Source: Phenylobacterium sp. (GTDB lineage Bacteria > Pseudomonadota > Alphaproteobacteria > Caulobacterales > Caulobacteraceae). Taken from it: a DNA stretch of 64,000 bases. The DNA lies in assembly GCA_020402745.1 (NCBI GenBank), contig JADBYZ010000001.1:310001-374000 (forward strand). Direction: 5' to 3'. The notes beneath the pieces were generated by a model. That model made no database searches. It was not told the origin of the DNA and worked only from the letters and a program-made list of their open reading frames with translations. Below, piece after piece: positions 44,161-53,503 of the stretch. A program made the translations under genes and the position numbers. Numbering within the stretch: position 1 is the first letter of the stretch; each line of letters starts with the position of its first letter.

Positions 44161-45546
44161 TCAGCGGACCAGATGCCACTCGGTCTGCCGGCCGGCCAGA
44201 TAGTGAACCGTCTTGCCGTCGAAGAGGGCGCTCTGCTCCAGCTTCATGTGCACAAGCTGACCGCCCCATTCGGGAACTCCTCGCCAGATGGCGCCCTCGA
44301 TGGCGTAGGCGGTGTCGGCATAAAGCCGCCAGTCCCCCTGGACGGGCGTGGGACGCTGATTGTCCCACATGCCGATGGTCGGGCCGGGGGCGTGACCGAA
44401 GAAGCCGATCGGATGGCTGTAGACGCTCCCGCGGATGCCGGCCTTCCGCGAGGCCTCCAAAGTCCGGGCTAGGATCTCGTTCCCGGCGCGGCCGGTGACG
44501 AAGGCGCCCGTCAGCAGGTCCTGCCAGCGATTACCCTCGACAAGCGCGGCCTGAAGGCCGGCGGGCGGCATGGTTTCGTCCAGCCTGAGGACGTAGCCCA
44601 TCTCCTGGGTGTCGGTGCAGAGCTTGAGATAGCAGATGCCCACATCGGTATGCAGGACATCGCCGCGCTGGATCACGCCGGATACGCCGCAGAACCCTTC
44701 GTCCCCCTTGCAGGCGATTCCCTGGCGCTGGAGATTCACATCCGGGAAGAACCAGATGGGCAGGCCAAGCGCCTCGAAGCGGCTCCGGATGTACCAGGCG
44801 ACCTCCGCGGTGGTGGTCACGCCCGGGGTGATGACCTTGGCGCTGAAGGCCTCGGCGATGACGCCGCGCGCCAGGGCGACGACATGCGGGTAGATCTCGC
44901 TCTCTGCGGCGGTGCGCGTCTCGAGCCAGCGGATCACGAGCGGCTCCGCAGGCGTCAGCCGGGCGGCATAGTCCGACGGAAGGACTTCGCGAAGCCGGGC
45001 GTCCAGTCCGGCCGTCAGGCCGTCTGCGACCGGCCAATGGCGAGAGGTGTTGATCCCGATCCGCTTGGGATCACGACTGACGATCACGTCGGCCAGCGCC
45101 TTCCACTGGGCGTCCAGGTCGCCTCCCGACCAGGCCGCCGTATAGGGTCCCCCGAGGGGATACCGGTTGACAGACAGCCGCTCGACCGTCCCGTCGGCCT
45201 TGCGGGAGAAGACCAGCATCGTCGTCCGGCGGGCGGCGAAGGACGGCTGGGGTACGAGGGTAAAGTAGACGGGATCCTCCGCGTACTCCCGGTTGATCAC
45301 CAGCCACATGTCGAGGCCGGCTTCGGCCATCAGCCGAGGCAGAAGAGTGTCGAGACGATCCACAAGGATCCGGTTCTCCACCTCAACGCGACGCGGCCCC
45401 GGCAGCACGGCGAAGTCATCGGCCCCGCGCATGGCCAGGCCCTGGCTGGCCTGGGGCCCGGCATTCGGCGCCGCTGTCGCGTGAAGAGGGCGGATGAGGA
45501 CGCCGGAAACAGCAAGGGTGAGCAAAAGGGCGAGATGGAGGCGCAA
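44161..45546 (-). CDS. Exported M24 family metallopeptidase (Xaa-Pro aminopeptidase-like)
   Basis: 461 residues, signal peptide (MRLHLALLLTLAVSGVLI). The pita-bread fold carries its five metal ligands: Asp in HTDVGICY, Asp 11 residues later (LCTDTQEMGYV), His in HPIGFFGHAPGP, Glu in AIEGAI and Glu in KLEQSAL. It therefore seems catalytically competent. Its targets are unknown; periplasmic location suggests peptide processing. Start is TTG. It converges 20 bp from the Lrp gene. Confidence 0.85.
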   Translation of the reverse strand: MRLHLALLLTLAVSGVLIRPLHATAAPNAGPQASQGLAMRGADDFAVLPGPRRVEVENRILVDRLDTLLPRLMAEAGLDMWLVINREYAEDPVYFTLVPQPSFAARRTTMLVFSRKADGTVERLSVNRYPLGGPYTAAWSGGDLDAQWKALADVIVSRDPKRIGINTSRHWPVADGLTAGLDARLREVLPSDYAARLTPAEPLVIRWLETRTAAESEIYPHVVALARGVIAEAFSAKVITPGVTTTAEVAWYIRSRFEALGLPIWFFPDVNLQRQGIACKGDEGFCGVSGVIQRGDVLHTDVGICYLKLCTDTQEMGYVLRLDETMPPAGLQAALVEGNRWQDLLTGAFVTGRAGNEILARTLEASRKAGIRGSVYSHPIGFFGHAPGPTIGMWDNQRPTPVQGDWRLYADTAYAIEGAIWRGVPEWGGQLVHMKLEQSALFDGKTVHYLAGRQTEWHLVR

Positions 45547-45842
45547 GACGTGGGAACTCCAGCAGGAAGGTCGCTATGGGTCAGACATCCCATGGAATAC
45601 GCTGCGATCAAACGGATCGTCAGCCTCAATCGACGTCAGCGGCGGGATTTTCGAGCTTTCCCGGATCAAGTCCTTACTCGGTCCAAAGGACCTGTTCGGC
45701 GCGCACTCATCGGGAAAGCGGCTATGGCGGACAGTCACGACTTCGGGCTTAATGCATTTGGAAGCTCGGCGACCTCGAGGGGCGGGGGTGGCCGCTCAGG
45801 AAGAGGTGTTGAGATGGGCGCCCCGTCCAGGAAGCCAACCGC
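45547..45842. other. Intergenic region of 296 bp, no gene found
   Basis: Divergent gap between the M24 peptidase and the ABC-exporter operon. No ribosome-binding site with a plausible small gene, no RNA structure and no terminator stood out on either strand. A weak dyad (ATGGG...CCCAT near 45574-45592) is too short to call. It should contain the promoters of both flanking units. Confidence 0.5.
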
Positions 45843-46841
45843 ATGAGCGACGACAAGTCCGAGTTGTTGAGATCGCTGACACTGGGGCCAGAGACAGCTG
45901 TCGGGGCGAAACAGGCCTCTGGAGGCTGGAAGGTTCCGGCCCTGGTCGCCGCCATCTGCCTCGCAGTGGGGGGCGCCGTCGGCTGGCTCGCCAAGCCGCA
46001 ACCGAAACCCCAGCCCGCCCCCACGCCGGCGGTCGCCGCCACGACCGCTCCCGCACGCATCAGCGGGCTGACCGCCTCTGGATATGTGGTGGCGCGATCC
46101 AGGGCGACCGTGGCCGCCGAGGTCACAGGGCGCGTGGTTGAGGTGCGGGTCGAGGAGGGGCAGGTGGTGCGCAAGGGCGATGTCCTCGCTGTCCTCGACG
46201 CCTCTATTGCTCAGGCTGACAATGCGACGTCGATGGCCCGCAAAATCTCAGCAGAGGCCTCTGTAGCGGCGGCGCAGGCTCAGTTTGCGGAAGCCCGGCA
46301 GGCTCTGACACGGGCTCAAAGCCTGGCGAGGTCAGGCTATGTCAGCGAGGCGGTCCTTCAGGCGGCGACCGCCCGCAGCGAGTCCTCCAAGGCCCAGCTC
46401 GATCTGTCTCGGGCGCAGCTCGAGGCGGCGCGTTCCGACGCCAACCGATCCGGCCTGCAGTTGAGCCGGTACGTGATCCGGGCGCCCTTCTCAGGCGTCG
46501 TGATCGACAAGGCCGCCCAGGCGGGGGAAATCATCTCGCCGCTTTCGGCAGGCGGAGGTTTCACCCGCACCGGCATCTGCACCCTGGTGGACATGGAAAG
46601 CCTCGAGATCGAGGTGGACGTGAACGAGGCGTACATCGGGAGGGTCGCCGCCGGTCAGAAGGTCGAGGCCGTCCTGGACGCCTACCCTGAGAGCCGACTG
46701 CCCGCTCGCGTGATCGCGACCATTCCGGCGGCGAGCCGGGACAAGGCCACGGTCCGTGTCCGGATTGCCTTCGAAGGGCGAGACCCGCGGATCATTCCCG
46801 ACATGGCGGTGAAGGTCACATTCATTGAGCCAACCACCTGA
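45843..46841 (+). CDS. Periplasmic adaptor subunit (HlyD/MacA-like)
   Basis: 332 residues: one N-terminal transmembrane helix (about residues 30-48, VPALVAAICLAVGGAVGWLA), a proline-rich linker, a lipoyl-like half motif (AAEVTGRVVEVRVEEGQVV), a coiled hairpin rich in Ala/Gln/Glu (QARQ-type heptads from about 135 to 205), and the closing barrel (RYVIRAPFSGVVIDKAAQAG). It would bridge the inner-membrane ABC pair to an outer-membrane channel. It is the first gene of a four-gene run. Confidence 0.87.
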   Translation: MSDDKSELLRSLTLGPETAVGAKQASGGWKVPALVAAICLAVGGAVGWLAKPQPKPQPAPTPAVAATTAPARISGLTASGYVVARSRATVAAEVTGRVVEVRVEEGQVVRKGDVLAVLDASIAQADNATSMARKISAEASVAAAQAQFAEARQALTRAQSLARSGYVSEAVLQAATARSESSKAQLDLSRAQLEAARSDANRSGLQLSRYVIRAPFSGVVIDKAAQAGEIISPLSAGGGFTRTGICTLVDMESLEIEVDVNEAYIGRVAAGQKVEAVLDAYPESRLPARVIATIPAASRDKATVRVRIAFEGRDPRIIPDMAVKVTFIEPTT

Positions 46842-46864
46842 GCCCCGATAGCCCCGAGCACAAC

Positions 46865-47548
46865 ATGACCGACTTCATCAGACTGACCGACGTGTGCAAG
46901 TCCTACACCCGCGGCAAGGAGTCGATCAGCATCTTCGATCGGCTGAACCTGGTCATCCCGAAGGGTGATTTCGTCGCCATCATGGGCCCGTCTGGTTCCG
47001 GAAAGACGACGCTGCTCAACCTGCTCGGCGGCACGGATCGCTGCGACAGCGGACAGATTTCCTTCGATGGCGAGCGGATCGAAGGCTACTCGGAGGGCCA
47101 GCTCACGGCCTGGCGCGCGCGGAATGTCGGCTTTATCTTCCAGTTCTACAATCTGATGCCGATCCTGACTGCAGCTCAGAACGTGGAGCTGCCCCTTCTG
47201 TTGACGTCGCTGTCCGCGCAGCGACGGAAGGAGAATGTGCTCACGGCCCTCAAGATCGTTGAGCTTGCAGATCGGGCCCGTCACAAGCCCAAGGAACTCT
47301 CGGGCGGTCAGCAGCAGCGGGTCGCGATCGCCCGCGCTATAGTCTCCGACCCCAAACTTCTGCTCTGCGATGAGCCTACCGGCGACCTCGACCGGTCCAC
47401 GGCCAATGACATCCTGTCGACCCTGCAGCTTCTCAATCGTGAGCTCGGGAAGACGATCATCATGGTCACGCATGACCCTGAAGCGGCTCGCTTCGCCACC
47501 CGCACCCTGCACCTGGACAAGGGCCAGTTCGTGGAGGTGACGACGTGA
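46865..47548 (+). CDS. ABC transporter ATP-binding protein (MacB/LolD type)
   Basis: 227 residues with Walker A GPSGSGKTTLLNLLGG, Q-loop FQFYNLMPILTAAQNVELPL, signature LSGGQQQRVAIARA, Walker B LLCDEPTGDLD and the switch His in VTHDPEA. It falls in the MacB/LolD/FtsE group (AAQNVELPL is typical), which partners FtsX-like permeases. It is 23 bp after the adaptor and overlaps the permease by 4 nt. Confidence 0.93.
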   Translation: MTDFIRLTDVCKSYTRGKESISIFDRLNLVIPKGDFVAIMGPSGSGKTTLLNLLGGTDRCDSGQISFDGERIEGYSEGQLTAWRARNVGFIFQFYNLMPILTAAQNVELPLLLTSLSAQRRKENVLTALKIVELADRARHKPKELSGGQQQRVAIARAIVSDPKLLLCDEPTGDLDRSTANDILSTLQLLNRELGKTIIMVTHDPEAARFATRTLHLDKGQFVEVTT

Positions 47549-48714
47549 ATGACCTCTATCTCATCTGGAAGAACCTGTTCCGAAAGCCGTTGAGGACGGT
47601 TCTGCTGATCGTATCGATCTTCATCGCCTTCCTGATCTTTGGCCTTCTGGTCGGGGTGAACGTGGCGCTCAATCGCGCGACTGAGACCGGCTCTGCGAGC
47701 AACAGGATGGTTGTCGCAAACAAGATCAACTTCACCGAACCCCTGCCCATCGCCTACCTCAACCGCGTCTCCGCCATTCCAGGGGTGATCGGGACGACCC
47801 ATCAGAGCTGGTTCGGCGCCTTTTTCCGAGACCCGGCGCAGAGCCGCTTCGTAGGCTTCGCGGTCGAACCGGAAACCTACACGGCCATTTTCGCCGACCA
47901 GATCAAGCTGGGGCCGGGCGAGCGTGAAGCCTTCATCCGCGAACGTACGGGGGTCATCGTCGGCCGCTCCCTCGCCAACCAGTATGGCTGGCAGGTCGGG
48001 CAGACCCTTCCGATCAGCTCGGACATCTATTTCCGCCCGGACGGATCGCGCAGTTGGGACATGAAGGTGGTCGGGATCTTCGACGGCGCCAAGCCCACCG
48101 ATCCGACCAATGCGCTCTACTTCAACTACGAATACCTCAACGAAACCCGCCCCTTCGGACGCGATACCGTGGGAACCATCGCTGTTCTGACCGCCTCTCC
48201 CGACATCAACGACCGGGTGGCGAAGGCGATTGACGCCACTTTCGCCAACTCGCCCTTCGAGACCTCGACCGTCGATGAGAAGACCTTTTCCCGGGCCTTC
48301 CTCAAGCAGGCGGGCGATCTGAACTTCATCATCACAATGGTTGTGGCGGCGGCCTTTGCAGCGATCCTGATGATTGTCGGGACGACCCTCGTCTCTGCGG
48401 TCAGGGAGCGTACGAAAGAGATCGGCGTCATGAAGACGCTGGGCTTTCCGGGCCACCGCGTCTTGCGGATGGTTCTGGGCGAATCCCTCCTTCTGTCCGG
48501 ACTGGGCGGCCTCCTAGGCCTTGGAGTCGCCGCAGTGGCGCTCAACGGCCTCTCCCGATCTCCCATAGGCGAGACCTTTGGCGCCTTGTCCATGACCGTA
48601 CCGGTCGCGGCGGCGGGCATGGGCCTCGCCCTGCTCCTGGGCCTGGTGACCGGCCTCGCGCCAGCTCTCTCTGCCCTTAGGATGAACATTATCGACGCTC
48701 TCGGGCGACGCTGA
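47545..48714 (+). CDS. ABC transporter permease, FtsX/MacB-like, first
   Basis: 389 residues: N-terminal helix (LRTVLLIVSIFIAFLIFGLL), a large periplasmic domain (about 45-265) and three C-terminal helices with FAAILMIVGTTLVSAVRERT and the FtsX coupling segment KEIGVMKTLGFPGHRVL. GTG start overlapping the ATPase gene. Forms the membrane part together with the second permease. Confidence 0.9.
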   Translation: MNDLYLIWKNLFRKPLRTVLLIVSIFIAFLIFGLLVGVNVALNRATETGSASNRMVVANKINFTEPLPIAYLNRVSAIPGVIGTTHQSWFGAFFRDPAQSRFVGFAVEPETYTAIFADQIKLGPGEREAFIRERTGVIVGRSLANQYGWQVGQTLPISSDIYFRPDGSRSWDMKVVGIFDGAKPTDPTNALYFNYEYLNETRPFGRDTVGTIAVLTASPDINDRVAKAIDATFANSPFETSTVDEKTFSRAFLKQAGDLNFIITMVVAAAFAAILMIVGTTLVSAVRERTKEIGVMKTLGFPGHRVLRMVLGESLLLSGLGGLLGLGVAAVALNGLSRSPIGETFGALSMTVPVAAAGMGLALLLGLVTGLAPALSALRMNIIDALGRR

Positions 48715-48725
48715 GGAGCCCTGCT

Positions 48726-49904
48726 GTGAGCCTTCTGAACCAGACGGGATCCGTGATCCTGATGAATATCCGGTCCATCCCCCAGCGGCTCTGGATGTCG
48801 CTGGCGACCGTGGTGTCGATCGCGCTGGTCGTGGCCGTCCTGCTCGGCTTCCTGGCTCTCGCCAACGGCTTCAGCCAGACCCTGAAGGGTTCTGGCTCTT
48901 CTGACGTCGCCATTGTGCTCAGGGATGGATCACAGTCCGAGATCAACAGCACTCTGACCCGGGAGCAGATCGTTCTCCTCGGTCAGGGACCCGGCGTACG
49001 GGCCGCTGCCGACGGCGGACCCCTAGTCTCTGCAGAACTGCTCCTTATCGTCGACGGCATCAAGCGGTCGACGGGAACCAAGGCCAACATGCCCCTGCGC
49101 GGTATCGGTCCCAACGGGCTGGTTGTTCGCCAGCAGGTCCGGCTGAAGGAAGGCAGGATGTTCGCACCCGGCTCGAACGAGATTGTCGTGGGGGCAGGCC
49201 TCCTGCGGGAGTTTTCCGGCTTCGAGATGGGCAAGACGGTTCGCTTTGGCGCCCAGACCTGGCGCGTTGTCGGGGTCTTCGAGGCGCCCGGCACTGTCTT
49301 CGAGTCGGAACTCTGGGCCGACGCACCTGTCGTCCAGAGCCTGTTCAACCGCGGCTCAAGCTTCCAGACCGCCCGGGTCGCCCTCACCAGTCCAGCTCAG
49401 CTTGACGCCTACACGGCCTATGTCGGATCGGACCCCAGGCTCCAGTTGCAGGCCCAGAGCGAACAGACCTACTTCGCCGCGCAGGCGGAACGTTCAGGAC
49501 TGCTGATCCGATATATCGGCTGGCCGCTTGGCGTCATCATGTCCATTGGCGCCCTGGCTGGGGCCCTGAACACCATGTACGCCTCCGTCTCCGCCCGGGC
49601 GACCGAGATCGCGACGCTGAGGGTGATCGGATTCTCGGGCTTCTCCGCCTTCATGGGCACCATGTGCGAGGCGCTCGTCCTCTCCACCGTCGGGGCGCTG
49701 CTGGGCACAGCCGTCTGTGGCCTGCTGTTCAACGGCCTGTCCGCCTCCACCCTGGGTGCGGGGTTCACCCAGGTGGCCTTCAGGCTTCAGATGGGGCCGG
49801 AGCTGGTGCTTCAGGCCATTGTGCTGGCCTTGGTCATCGGCTTCGTGGGTGGCGTGCTTCCGGGCATCCGGGCGGCCCGCCAAAGGCCCCTTCTCGCGCT
49901 CTGA
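48726..49904 (+). CDS. ABC transporter permease, FtsX/MacB-like, second
   Basis: 392 residues with the same topology as its neighbour: one N-terminal helix (LWMSLATVVSIALVVAVLLG), a periplasmic domain, and three C-terminal helices (GALAGALNTMYASVSARATEIATLRVIGFS contains the coupling helix). Two dissimilar permeases with one ATPase suggest a heteromeric exporter, as in DevBCA-type systems, rather than one MacB homodimer. Start GTG 48726. Confidence 0.9.
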   Translation: MSLLNQTGSVILMNIRSIPQRLWMSLATVVSIALVVAVLLGFLALANGFSQTLKGSGSSDVAIVLRDGSQSEINSTLTREQIVLLGQGPGVRAAADGGPLVSAELLLIVDGIKRSTGTKANMPLRGIGPNGLVVRQQVRLKEGRMFAPGSNEIVVGAGLLREFSGFEMGKTVRFGAQTWRVVGVFEAPGTVFESELWADAPVVQSLFNRGSSFQTARVALTSPAQLDAYTAYVGSDPRLQLQAQSEQTYFAAQAERSGLLIRYIGWPLGVIMSIGALAGALNTMYASVSARATEIATLRVIGFSGFSAFMGTMCEALVLSTVGALLGTAVCGLLFNGLSASTLGAGFTQVAFRLQMGPELVLQAIVLALVIGFVGGVLPGIRAARQRPLLAL

Positions 49905-49978
49905 GCAAACTCCAAGTTCAGATGGAGATCGTGGCCGTTGGTGCGAACGTCACCCCGTGGCCATTCTCGCCACAACCC

Positions 49979-50935
49979 TCACCGCCGTTGCCGGTCTCCG
50001 TGGGCGGCTGAGATACGGTCGAGAAACCCCATCACAGCCATCTGGAGTTCGGCGGCGGCGGGAGATTCCAGAGGCAGATGCGAGCCGTTGGAAAGTTCGA
50101 CAAACTCAGTTTCGCTAGGGATTCGCTTAAGGACCTCCAAACTCAGGGATGTTGGCGTCCAACTGTCCGCGCCAGGATGCGCCAGCAAAAGAGGGCAACC
50201 CGGGTCGGGCCGGTCGTTCCTGGCCGCGTGAAGGGTCCTGAAGAAGCGGGCGGGCGTCCTCGCGCCACCGAGGATTGCGTCCCGGTGGAAATAGGCCTGA
50301 AGGGCGGGGCGCGAGGACATGGCCTTCATTGGCGCCAGCCATCCAAGGGGTAGGGCCAGCCGGTCAAAGAGCCAGGGCGCGACGGCGAACCCCACCAGCG
50401 CCCCCGCAGCCAACCAGGGCCACCGCGCAGCGCGGATGAAGGTGCGAGGATCCGCCATGTCGACCAGGGTCGTGGCGATCACGCCCTGGACACGGTCCGA
50501 CAAGGCCGCGGCGTGCACCGCCGTGAGGCCTCCCACGGATGCGTCCAGAAGAACGACAGGCGCCGTTTGCAGGTCGGCCAGCGCCGCCACGACCCGAGGT
50601 CATTCGCCATAGTCCAAGTCGAAGTCCGCCGCAGGCTGGGTCAGTACATAGCCCGGGAGGTCCGGCGCCACGGCCCGCCAGCCCTGCCCGGCCGCAAAGT
50701 CGGCCAAGGGCGCCAGGATCCTTCCGTGCCCTCCGGCGCCGTGAACCAGCACCAGGACTCCCTTCGGCGGTCCGGCCGGGTTCCAGACATCGACATGCAG
50801 GTCATGTCCCAGAAGGGACAGGCGGACCTCCTCGGGCTCATTGGCGATCCGGATACCGAACTCCGCGTCCAGCAGGTCGCGGTACCGCATCCAGGAAACG
50901 GACCCGCGATAGACATCCGGCCGGGCTGACCTCAA
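49979..50935 (-). pseudogene. Alpha/beta hydrolase interrupted by an in-frame TGA
   Basis: One continuous frame of about 319 codons encodes an alpha/beta hydrolase but has a TGA at 50602-50600. The first half carries the oxyanion region VLVHGAGGHGRILAP; the second half, in exactly the same frame, carries the nucleophile region LLDASVGGLTAVHAAAL and a C-terminal His in NGSHLPLESP. At the break the protein would read YGE-stop-PRVVAAL, where Trp (TGG) is the natural residue. It is a nonsense-mutated gene, or a base-call error if TGG. An in-frame ATG at 50890 is a possible start. Confidence 0.78.
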
Positions 50936-50977
50936 GACCCTCTCCCGGGCTGTGAAAGGAGACGTCTCGCCATCGCC

Positions 50978-52606
50978 CTAGTCCTTCCTGCGCGGTAGGC
51001 AGTAGAGCCCGTTGTCCAGGTCTGCCGTGAAGCAGACCGAGCCGTCAGGTCGCACCGCAACGCCCGTAGCCACATAGGGCGGAGGCAGGCCCGGCCCGGC
51101 GGCCAGGCCGATCGGCAGATTCTCGGCGATGACTCTCCGGTCGCCCTTGGCGAGGTCGATCTCGGTGATCCGGCGGGCGCCCGCCTCGGCCACGACCAGG
51201 CTTCCCCAGGGCGTGAAGGCGAGACCTTCCGGCAGGGCCAGCTGGTCAGCCACCCGGGTTTTCGCGCCGGTGGCGGGGTCGATCCGCTGGACGCTCCCGG
51301 CCGCCTCGCTGACATAGAGGGCTCCATCCGGCCCCACCGCCAGCTGCACGGGTCCGGATAGGCCGGTCACCAGCGCCCGCCGGTCCTTGTAGCCTTCCCC
51401 GCCCGCCACGGTGAGAGTCCCGCTTCCAATCTCGGCGACGACAATGCGGCCATCCGGCAGGAACTGGGCGTCCATGGGCGCATTGAAGCCATGAAGGACG
51501 GTGAGGGTCCTGAAGTCCGCCCGGTCCAGCACCTGGACGGAGCCGCTGAACCAGGAGGTCAGCAGGACCTGCCTGGGGCCCAGGCCAACGGCGAAGGGAT
51601 ACTCGATGTCGGAGGCCTGCATCCGGTGGATGTCCCGGACCGTCCCGGTCTTCAGGTCGATTTCCCGGAAGGCGAAGACATCCGCCACCCAGGCGGTGTC
51701 GCCCTCGATCTTCAGCCCCGCTGGAACGGCGAGCCGACCGGCCACGAGGGTCTTCAGGTCGCCGGTCCCGGGGTCGAAGGCCTGGACCGAGTTGTCCGCC
51801 ATGTTCGAGACATAGATCGTCCCGTCCCTGGCGATGGCGAGGTTGTCGAGCGACGTCTTGAGCTTCCGCACCACGTGCTTACGCCCGGTCGCCAGATCGA
51901 TCCGGCTGAGGTCCCCCGCCCGGGTGTCCACGACCCAGAGGTTGCCCTTGCCGTCCAGGTTGACCGCGGCGGGCACCTGGAACTCGCTGTTGATGATCGT
52001 GATCGCGCCATTGGCGGGATCCATCCGGGCGACGGCGCCCTTGAACCACAGGGGCCCGTAAATCATCCCGTCCGGCCCGACCTCGAAGCCATTGAAGCCG
52101 CCAAGGTCCTTCGCGATCAGCCGGGGCGCCTTGGCGCCGGCGACGTCGATCTCCCACATGGCGTCGCCGAGGAAGACCTGGCTCGCATAGAGCTGGCCGG
52201 TCTTCATGTCGAAGGCCAGGGAATTGATGCCGGTGAGGTCCTTCGCCAGGACCCGGATGGGGGCGCCTTCCTTCTCCCGGAAGCGGACAATCCCCTGGAG
52301 GTAGGACGTCCAGGCCAGCTCCCCCTTCGGCCCGATGGCGATGTCGTCGGCCTGCCCCTCCGGACCCGGGATGTAGATCTTCGCCGCGCCGCTCGCCCGG
52401 TCGATCTCCCAGATGGCGTTGCCCACCACCGTTCCGGCAAGGACCCTGCGATCATCCAGGACGGCGAGGCCATGGACTCCCTTCAAGGCAGACCGAGGTA
52501 CGACGGCTTGCGGGGGTCCCCACTGCCCGGCCCCTGCGACGGAGCCTCCCGCCGTGGTGACTGCGATCACAAGGCCCAGTGCGGCCATGGTGCGCTTGAC
52601 GTTCAT
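50978..52606 (-). CDS. Exported beta-propeller protein (NHL/SMP-30-like)
   Basis: 542 residues: signal peptide (MNVKRTMAALGLVIAV...GSVAGAG), then about nine blades with recurring units such as IDLATGRKHVVRK, FDPGTGDLKTLVAG, IDPATGAKTRVADQ and IDLAKGDRRVIAEN, and GLAVLDDRRV-type blade starts. The pattern is that of NHL/gluconolactonase-like and Vgb-like propellers. No catalytic metal site was recognised, so lactonase or lyase activity is uncertain. It lies just beyond the broken hydrolase. Confidence 0.7.
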   Translation of the reverse strand: MNVKRTMAALGLVIAVTTAGGSVAGAGQWGPPQAVVPRSALKGVHGLAVLDDRRVLAGTVVGNAIWEIDRASGAAKIYIPGPEGQADDIAIGPKGELAWTSYLQGIVRFREKEGAPIRVLAKDLTGINSLAFDMKTGQLYASQVFLGDAMWEIDVAGAKAPRLIAKDLGGFNGFEVGPDGMIYGPLWFKGAVARMDPANGAITIINSEFQVPAAVNLDGKGNLWVVDTRAGDLSRIDLATGRKHVVRKLKTSLDNLAIARDGTIYVSNMADNSVQAFDPGTGDLKTLVAGRLAVPAGLKIEGDTAWVADVFAFREIDLKTGTVRDIHRMQASDIEYPFAVGLGPRQVLLTSWFSGSVQVLDRADFRTLTVLHGFNAPMDAQFLPDGRIVVAEIGSGTLTVAGGEGYKDRRALVTGLSGPVQLAVGPDGALYVSEAAGSVQRIDPATGAKTRVADQLALPEGLAFTPWGSLVVAEAGARRITEIDLAKGDRRVIAENLPIGLAAGPGLPPPYVATGVAVRPDGSVCFTADLDNGLYCLPRRKD

Positions 52607-52678
52607 CCGGCTCCCCCCCTTGAGGCCTCCAGATCGACCTCAAACCGGATGATCACCCCCTCGATCGAGCAAGTCCAG

Positions 52679-53290
52679 TCATCCGGCCCAGACCCCTGCA
52701 GTCGTCTCGGCGGGGCGGAACGTATCGCGGCGCCAATTCCGGAACCTGCGCCCTGCGGCGCGGAAGTAACGACCTGAAAGGACATAGTCCGCGATCGAGG
52801 CGTCCGGATACTCGTCAGCCAGAGCGCGCGCGAGACCCGGGGGCGGACGCGGCGCGGCGATCTCATCCGGATGGGCATGCCGGAAGATCGCCGTGGTGTC
52901 GGTCAAGGACTCTCCGTCGATCGGTACAAGACCATGCCGTCAAGCCGCCGCCTGGAGGGTCGCCGGCACAAAGCCATGCACATGCGCGAAGTGAAACCGC
53001 TCGAACGCCGGGCGGTCATTCGGGCGCATGTCGGGAACGGAGAGGAAGAGAGCGCCGCCGGGTGCAAGCCAGCGAGCCATCGCCCCGATGGCGTCCACGG
53101 GCGCGCGCAGGTGTTCAATCACATGATTGGAGGTGATGAGGTCGAACTGGCCATCAGGAAGATCCACGGCCTGCCAAGGCGCATTGATGACATCAATTCC
53201 GTGAGTGTCGCGGGCATAGCGCGCAAACACCTCGCCGGGCTCGATGCCCAGCACCGTGCAGCCTCTGTCCTGCGCAACGCCGCCGGGGCG
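52679..53290 (-). pseudogene. Class I SAM methyltransferase remnant, 5'-truncated, in-frame TGA
   Basis: On the minus strand from about 53290 the frame encodes GVAQDRGCTVLGIEPGEVFA, FDLITSNHVIEHL and LAPGGALFLSVPDM, the post-SAM half of a Methyltransf_23-like enzyme. A TGA at 52942-52940 interrupts it (VPATLQAAA-stop-RHGLVPIDGES), and the same frame then continues to a stop at 52679, through DTTAIFRHAHPD. The N-terminal SAM-binding region is missing, lost at a junction near 53290, where plus-strand homology to a phytase-like protein begins. It cannot be a functional enzyme. Confidence 0.75.
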
Positions 53291-53455
53291 GAGGTGGGCC
53301 GGCTGGAGCTGGCCCGGCCGCTGACCACGGACAATTTCGAGGTCGTCGACGTCCTGCCGGGGAAGGATGGCGGCCTTCGGTTTCTGCTGGCCTCGGACGA
53401 CAACTTCTCGACCGAGCAGAGGACCCTGCTTCTCGCCTTCGACTGGAAGCCCTGA
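53290..53455 (+). pseudogene. 3' remnant of an esterase-like phytase-family gene
   Basis: The last about 53 codons of an open frame, from about 53290, read VGRLELARPLTTDNFEVVDV and FLLASDDNFSTEQRTLLLAF, the ending of the phytase-like esterase family (PF13449-type). The preceding part of the same frame is the antisense of the methyltransferase remnant and has no family similarity. The family is usually above 300 residues, so only the tail survives. It marks a rearrangement point. Confidence 0.7.
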
Positions 53456-53503
53456 GCGATCTCCGGATATCGGGGCTATCGGAAAAACCCATCTGCGCCC
53501 CCG

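Noticed and set aside
50600-50602. Selenocysteine or stop-codon readthrough at the TGA in the hydrolase
   Set aside because: No selenocysteine-insertion structure or Cys homology at this position, and Trp fits the family better; TGA is a normal stop in many genes here.
52871-53289. Full 194-residue plus-strand frame
   Set aside because: Only the last about 53 codons match a family; the earlier part is antisense of the methyltransferase remnant.
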